Positions 60,634-64,000 of a DNA stretch of 64,000 nucleotides are shown in pieces (position 1 is the first letter of the stretch; each line of letters opens with the position of its first letter). The notes under the pieces were generated by a model, which was given only the letters and a program-made list of their open reading frames with translations, made no database searches and was not told the origin of the DNA. Source of the stretch: Pseudomonas sp. RC10 (lineage in GTDB: Bacteria > Pseudomonadota > Gammaproteobacteria > Pseudomonadales > Pseudomonadaceae); the NCBI RefSeq assembly GCF_038397775.1, contig NZ_CP151650.1:2356001-2420000 (forward strand), written 5' to 3'. Position numbers and translations under genes: made by a program.

Positions 60634-61209
60634 CTACGATTCAAGCGCCTTGAGCAGTGTCTTGCCGGTGTTGAGCAGCTCGGCTTTCAGTGCCTCATCC
60701 GTCACCGCCCTCGACAACCCGAGCGCCCCTACCAGCGCGCTCATCGCCAACAGCGCCTGAGCGCGTTTTTTGGCGGGTTGCTTGCTGCTGGTCAGCGCGG
60801 TCACCACCGCCAGTTCGTTCTCCAGTTCCCGGGTGTAGAGATCACGTATGGGGTCGCTGCTGCGGGCCACGTCATTCATCACTGAGGCCAAGGCACAGCC
60901 TGAACCCGGGTCGTGCAAATGACGCTCGCTCAAGTAGCTTTCCACCAGGTCCGCAAGGGTGAGTGTTGAATCGGGCGCGGTGTATTTTTCGAGTTTCTCA
61001 GCGCGCTTGTCGAACGCACACTGCAACGCTTCTTCCACCAGTTTTTCCCGCGATTCGAAATGCTTGTAGAAGCCGCCACCGGTCCGGCCCGCTTCTTTCA
61101 TCAGGTCAGCCACGCCGATCCCGTTCAGCCCGACCTCGCGGAATCGCTCGGCTGCCAGATTGACGATGTGTTCATGAATGACGGCTTTGTCCGCCTGCGA
61201 GCGCGACAT
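60634..61209 (-). CDS. TetR-family transcriptional repressor
   Basis: A 191-residue TetR regulator. The DNA-binding helices are IVNLAAERFREVGLNGIGVA and DLMKEAGRTGGGFYKHFESREKL split over the turn. The GCALASVMNDVARS segment of the ligand domain is typical of the AcuR/YcdC-like subgroup. It is convergent with the SDR gene and divergent from the MscS-type channel. Its target is not obvious; either the SDR/CurA pair or itself. Confidence 0.9.
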   Translation of the reverse strand: MSRSQADKAVIHEHIVNLAAERFREVGLNGIGVADLMKEAGRTGGGFYKHFESREKLVEEALQCAFDKRAEKLEKYTAPDSTLTLADLVESYLSERHLHDPGSGCALASVMNDVARSSDPIRDLYTRELENELAVVTALTSSKQPAKKRAQALLAMSALVGALGLSRAVTDEALKAELLNTGKTLLKALES

Positions 61210-61367
61210 GGGATTCTCCGGTGGACGCTGTTCAACGAAATATAGGAGGCGATCATACGCCAGATTTTACAGTGTGTGTCTTACGGTTCGGCGCTGCCGC
61301 TCGCTGTGCTATTGCCCCCACCGTATTCAGCTAAGCTGCATGGGCTGTTCACCTCCAGGGAGCGCCG

Positions 61368-62852
61368 ATGGATCACCTGTGGTTTGCCTACCCGTTAATC
61401 AGCGCGTCCGTGCTGTTGATCATCGATCTGGTGCTGTGGCAGTGGCTGCACCCGCGTTTTCTACGCCGCAAACTCGCCTGCCGACTGGCCCTGTTCGTGC
61501 TGTTCAGCATGGCGCTGCTCGACGGCGGGTTGAGCCCGCTGTATCCGGTGCCTGCCGACTGGCCGGTGTCGCGTCATGTGCTGGGGACGATTCTGACCAT
61601 CGCGTGGTGGCTGTTCGGCGCACGCACGCTCACGGTTCTCGCGGTCGTGGTGATGGAGCCGCGCATCGGCGGCAAGGGTCACCTGCTGCAAGACGTGATG
61701 GGCGCGATCATCTTTCTGGTCGCGGTCGTGGCAGCCGCCGCGTACGTGCTGGACCTGCCGGTCAAAGGCCTGCTGGCGACGTCCGGCGCCGTGGCGATCA
61801 TCCTTGGTCTTGCGGTGCAGAGCACGCTGGGCGACGTGTTTTCCGGGATCGTCCTCAACGCCACCAAGCCTTATAGAGTCGATGACTGGATTCGCGTCGA
61901 CGACATCGAAGGCAAAGTCATCGAAATCGACTGGCGCTCCACGCATCTGCTGACGTCCGAAGGCAGCATGGCGGTGATTCCCAACTCCATGGCGGCCAAG
62001 ACCCGCATCGTCAACTTCAGTCGCCCTGACCATTTTCATTCCGTCACATTGAGCATCGAGCTGCCGACGCGTCTGCGGCCGAGCCTGGTGCTGGACTCGC
62101 TCGACAAGGCCATCCTCGGGTGCCGCGAATTATTGGTCACGCCCAAGTCTTCCGCGGTGGTGGTGAAGACCGGGTTGCGCAGCGTTGAATACGAAGTTAC
62201 CGGCTACGTGAAATCACGCGACCGACGCTCGGCGGTGCGCAATCAGCTGTATGACCTCATTCACCGGCAACTCGCGGCCACGGAAACCCGGCTCGACCAG
62301 TCCCGACCTGCCACCCGGCCGTCTGCCGTGCTCAACACGGTCGGGGCGCTGCGCATGCTCAGCGACGAAGACCGCGCCCAGCTTGAACTGCACATGCATT
62401 TGGGTGCCTACGGGGCCAAGGACGTGGTGCTCGCGGAAGGCATCGTGCCGGACGCGCTGTACATTATTGAGTCCGGGGTGATGTCGGTGTCGATCCAGCG
62501 CCCCGATGGCTGGCTCGAAATCGGGCGCATGGGGCCGGGCGAACTGTTCGGCGAGACCGGGTTCGTCGATGGCACGCCGACCGCAGGCCGTTTCTGTGCC
62601 TATACCGACTGCATGATTTACCGCATCGACAAGGCCGATCTGGAGCCGTGGCTGCAAGAGCACAGCGAACTCATCGGCGCATTGGCGGGGCTGGCGAAGT
62701 TCCGCACCAAAGCCCGCGCTTCGATGCTTGACGTCAAGCCGGTGATCACCGACCCGAGCGGCTTCATGGGCTGGCTGCGCAAGAACGTGACGCGCTTCCA
62801 GGTGGGTCGTGGGCCGGGTGTTGGACCGGGGCCGACTGACAAAATGAGCTGA
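61368..62852 (+). CDS. MscS-family mechanosensitive channel with C-terminal cyclic-nucleotide-binding domain
   Basis: A 494-residue inner-membrane channel. Four hydrophobic segments fill residues 5-150. The pore helix and MscS core follow: LLATSGAVAIILGLAVQSTL, GDVFSGIVLNATKPYRVDDW and TSEGSMAVIPNSMAAKTRIV. Residues about 335-450 are a CAP-type cNMP-binding domain (ALYIIESGVMSVSIQ, MGPGELFGETGFVDG). Such channels (bCNG-type) open in response to a bound nucleotide more than to tension. It is monocistronic. Confidence 0.9.
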   Translation: MDHLWFAYPLISASVLLIIDLVLWQWLHPRFLRRKLACRLALFVLFSMALLDGGLSPLYPVPADWPVSRHVLGTILTIAWWLFGARTLTVLAVVVMEPRIGGKGHLLQDVMGAIIFLVAVVAAAAYVLDLPVKGLLATSGAVAIILGLAVQSTLGDVFSGIVLNATKPYRVDDWIRVDDIEGKVIEIDWRSTHLLTSEGSMAVIPNSMAAKTRIVNFSRPDHFHSVTLSIELPTRLRPSLVLDSLDKAILGCRELLVTPKSSAVVVKTGLRSVEYEVTGYVKSRDRRSAVRNQLYDLIHRQLAATETRLDQSRPATRPSAVLNTVGALRMLSDEDRAQLELHMHLGAYGAKDVVLAEGIVPDALYIIESGVMSVSIQRPDGWLEIGRMGPGELFGETGFVDGTPTAGRFCAYTDCMIYRIDKADLEPWLQEHSELIGALAGLAKFRTKARASMLDVKPVITDPSGFMGWLRKNVTRFQVGRGPGVGPGPTDKMS

Positions 62853-62990
62853 TGTTTCGCACACGCACGGGGCGAGGTTCTCGCTCTCTTTCAGGGATAT
62901 CACACGAGGCTCGGCGAAACCCGCCTCTGGATTCAATACAGGGAGTGCTCTAAATTGCTCGCTCATTCGAAAGTCAGCCGAGTCGTTGAA

Positions 62991-63920
62991 ATGCCTGCAG
63001 TCCGCCCGACCCTCAACCCCCAAATCCTGCGTGTCGGTGATGCCGTCGCGCTGGTGTCGCCCGCTGGCCCCGTGGCCGAAGCGAGAGTGGAAGCGGCGGT
63101 CCGCGAATTGTCAGCGTGGGGGTTGCGGCCCCGGGTTTACCCCCATGCGCTGGAGGCCGAGCATTTTCTCGCGGGCAGTGACGCCCATCGCGTGACCGAC
63201 CTGAACGACGCACTGGCCGACCCCGAGATTCGCGCGGTGTTGTGCACACGGGGCGGCTACGGCGTTCAGCGAATTCTCGCCCACGTGGACTACGAGGCCG
63301 TGCGCCGCGATCCGAAGCTGGTGGTCGGTTTTTCCGACATCACGGCGTTGCACGCGGCGTTGTGGACTCACACGCGGCTGGCGACCATTCATGGTCCGGT
63401 CGCGGCACAACTTGAGCGGGGAGGGTTGTTTGCCAGCACCTTGCGCCACGCCCTCATGAGCCATGAACCGTTGGTGGTCGAGGCTGAGCAGGACGAGCCT
63501 ACCTTTAGCGTGCGGACGTCGGGCATCGCCCACGGCACCTTGTTGGGTGGCAACCTGACCATCTTGAGTACCTGCATTGGCACGCCTTTTTTTCCAGACG
63601 TCGACGGCGCGATTCTGCTGATCGAAGACGTGGGCGAGTTGGCGTACCGCGTCGACCGTTCTCTCACCCACCTGGCTAACGCTGGAGTGCTCCAGCGCCT
63701 GGCCGGCATCGCGATAGGCCAGTTCAGCGAGCCGGGGCACGGCAATAACGCGATCCGTCCTCCCGATGTCTTGCGCGAGCGCCTAGGCGGCTTGGGCATT
63801 CCCGTGCTGGGTGGGTTGTCCATTGGTCACGGCGACCGGAACCGGGCGGTGGCGTTGGGCTGTGCCGCCACGCTGGATGCCGATGCGGGCACGTTGACGG
63901 TGGCGGCTGCCGTCCGCTGA
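62991..63920 (+). CDS. LD-carboxypeptidase (muramoyltetrapeptide carboxypeptidase, S66 family)
   Basis: A 309-residue serine peptidase of the LdcA family, which trims the terminal D-Ala from murein tetrapeptides during cell-wall recycling in the cytoplasm. LVSPAGPV near residue 15, CTRGGYGVQRIL and VVGFSDITALH hold the oxyanion and nucleophile segments; the Glu and His are in LIEDVGELAYRVDR and LGGLSIGHGDRN. The ATG at MPAVRPTLNP gives the family length; an upstream in-frame TTG would add 12 residues. No other recycling gene is adjacent. Confidence 0.86.
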   Translation: MPAVRPTLNPQILRVGDAVALVSPAGPVAEARVEAAVRELSAWGLRPRVYPHALEAEHFLAGSDAHRVTDLNDALADPEIRAVLCTRGGYGVQRILAHVDYEAVRRDPKLVVGFSDITALHAALWTHTRLATIHGPVAAQLERGGLFASTLRHALMSHEPLVVEAEQDEPTFSVRTSGIAHGTLLGGNLTILSTCIGTPFFPDVDGAILLIEDVGELAYRVDRSLTHLANAGVLQRLAGIAIGQFSEPGHGNNAIRPPDVLRERLGGLGIPVLGGLSIGHGDRNRAVALGCAATLDADAGTLTVAAAVR

Positions 63921-64000
63921 ATAAGAGCGTTACCGGCGCACGGGTGTCACCGATTGCCCGATTTCGGTCCGTCCAGCGCGTTACCTTTCGTCGCATTCAC
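63921..64000. other. Window end, no feature seen
   Basis: The 80 bases after the LD-carboxypeptidase stop contain no terminator-like stem with a T-run and no start of a gene that I can support. Confidence 0.4.

Overview
The window is bacterial chromosomal DNA, high in G+C and densely coding. It fits a Pseudomonas of the fluorescens/putida type. The reasons are a xenobiotic reductase almost identical in layout to XenA, a Ku/LigD pair, a nicotinate (nic) degradation cluster of the P. putida kind, many TetR/LysR/AraC/MarR regulators, and several families of Pseudomonas-type inverted repeats between genes. I found no rRNA, tRNA, CRISPR array, transposase or phage gene.

Layout. 0.1-5.3 kb: xenA with a divergent ArsR-type regulator, a DinJ/YafQ-type toxin-antitoxin pair, a membrane GGDEF protein, a small unknown gene and an SBF-like transporter. 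5.4-14.5 kb: a large multidomain, probably exported protein, a hemerythrin, an orphan sulfonate-type binding protein with an NtaA/SnaA-type monooxygenase, a TetR-regulated reductase pair, and an exported esterase. 14.7-26.9 kb: a LysR-controlled cluster of two paralogous binding proteins, FAD dehydrogenase, aminotransferase, two permeases, ATPase, thiol dioxygenase, GST and a four-rhodanese/cystathionine beta-lyase fusion. It reads as uptake and breakdown of a sulfur-containing amino acid or thiol. 27-33.5 kb: repeats, an SDR, an MFS exporter and the NHEJ pair ku-ligD.

33.8-38.6 kb is the most unusual part. Two nearly identical genes share their first 270 residues but end in different glycine-rich membrane tails. 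Each is followed by its own small membrane protein, as in toxin-immunity pairs. The cassettes arose by a segmental tandem duplication that also copied the 3' end of a neighbouring carboxymuconolactone-decarboxylase-family gene and cut an NAD-dependent epimerase gene into two remnants. None of these cassette genes has a function I can name with certainty.

38.6-43 kb: a TetR-SDR pair with matching operator-like sites, a Tat-exported aldo/keto reductase and a periplasmic nucleoside hydrolase. 43.2-54.6 kb: the nicotinate pathway (nicT, nicF, nicD, nicC, nicX, nicR, nicA, nicB, nicS). nicB and nicS each carry one in-frame TAG, and nicE, normally between nicF and nicD, is absent here. 54.6-64 kb: pssA, a TonB-dependent siderophore receptor, a CurA-like reductase, an SDR, a TetR regulator, an MscS channel with a cyclic-nucleotide-binding domain and an LD-carboxypeptidase.

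Functional calls rest on motif and family recognition by eye. No database search was run.
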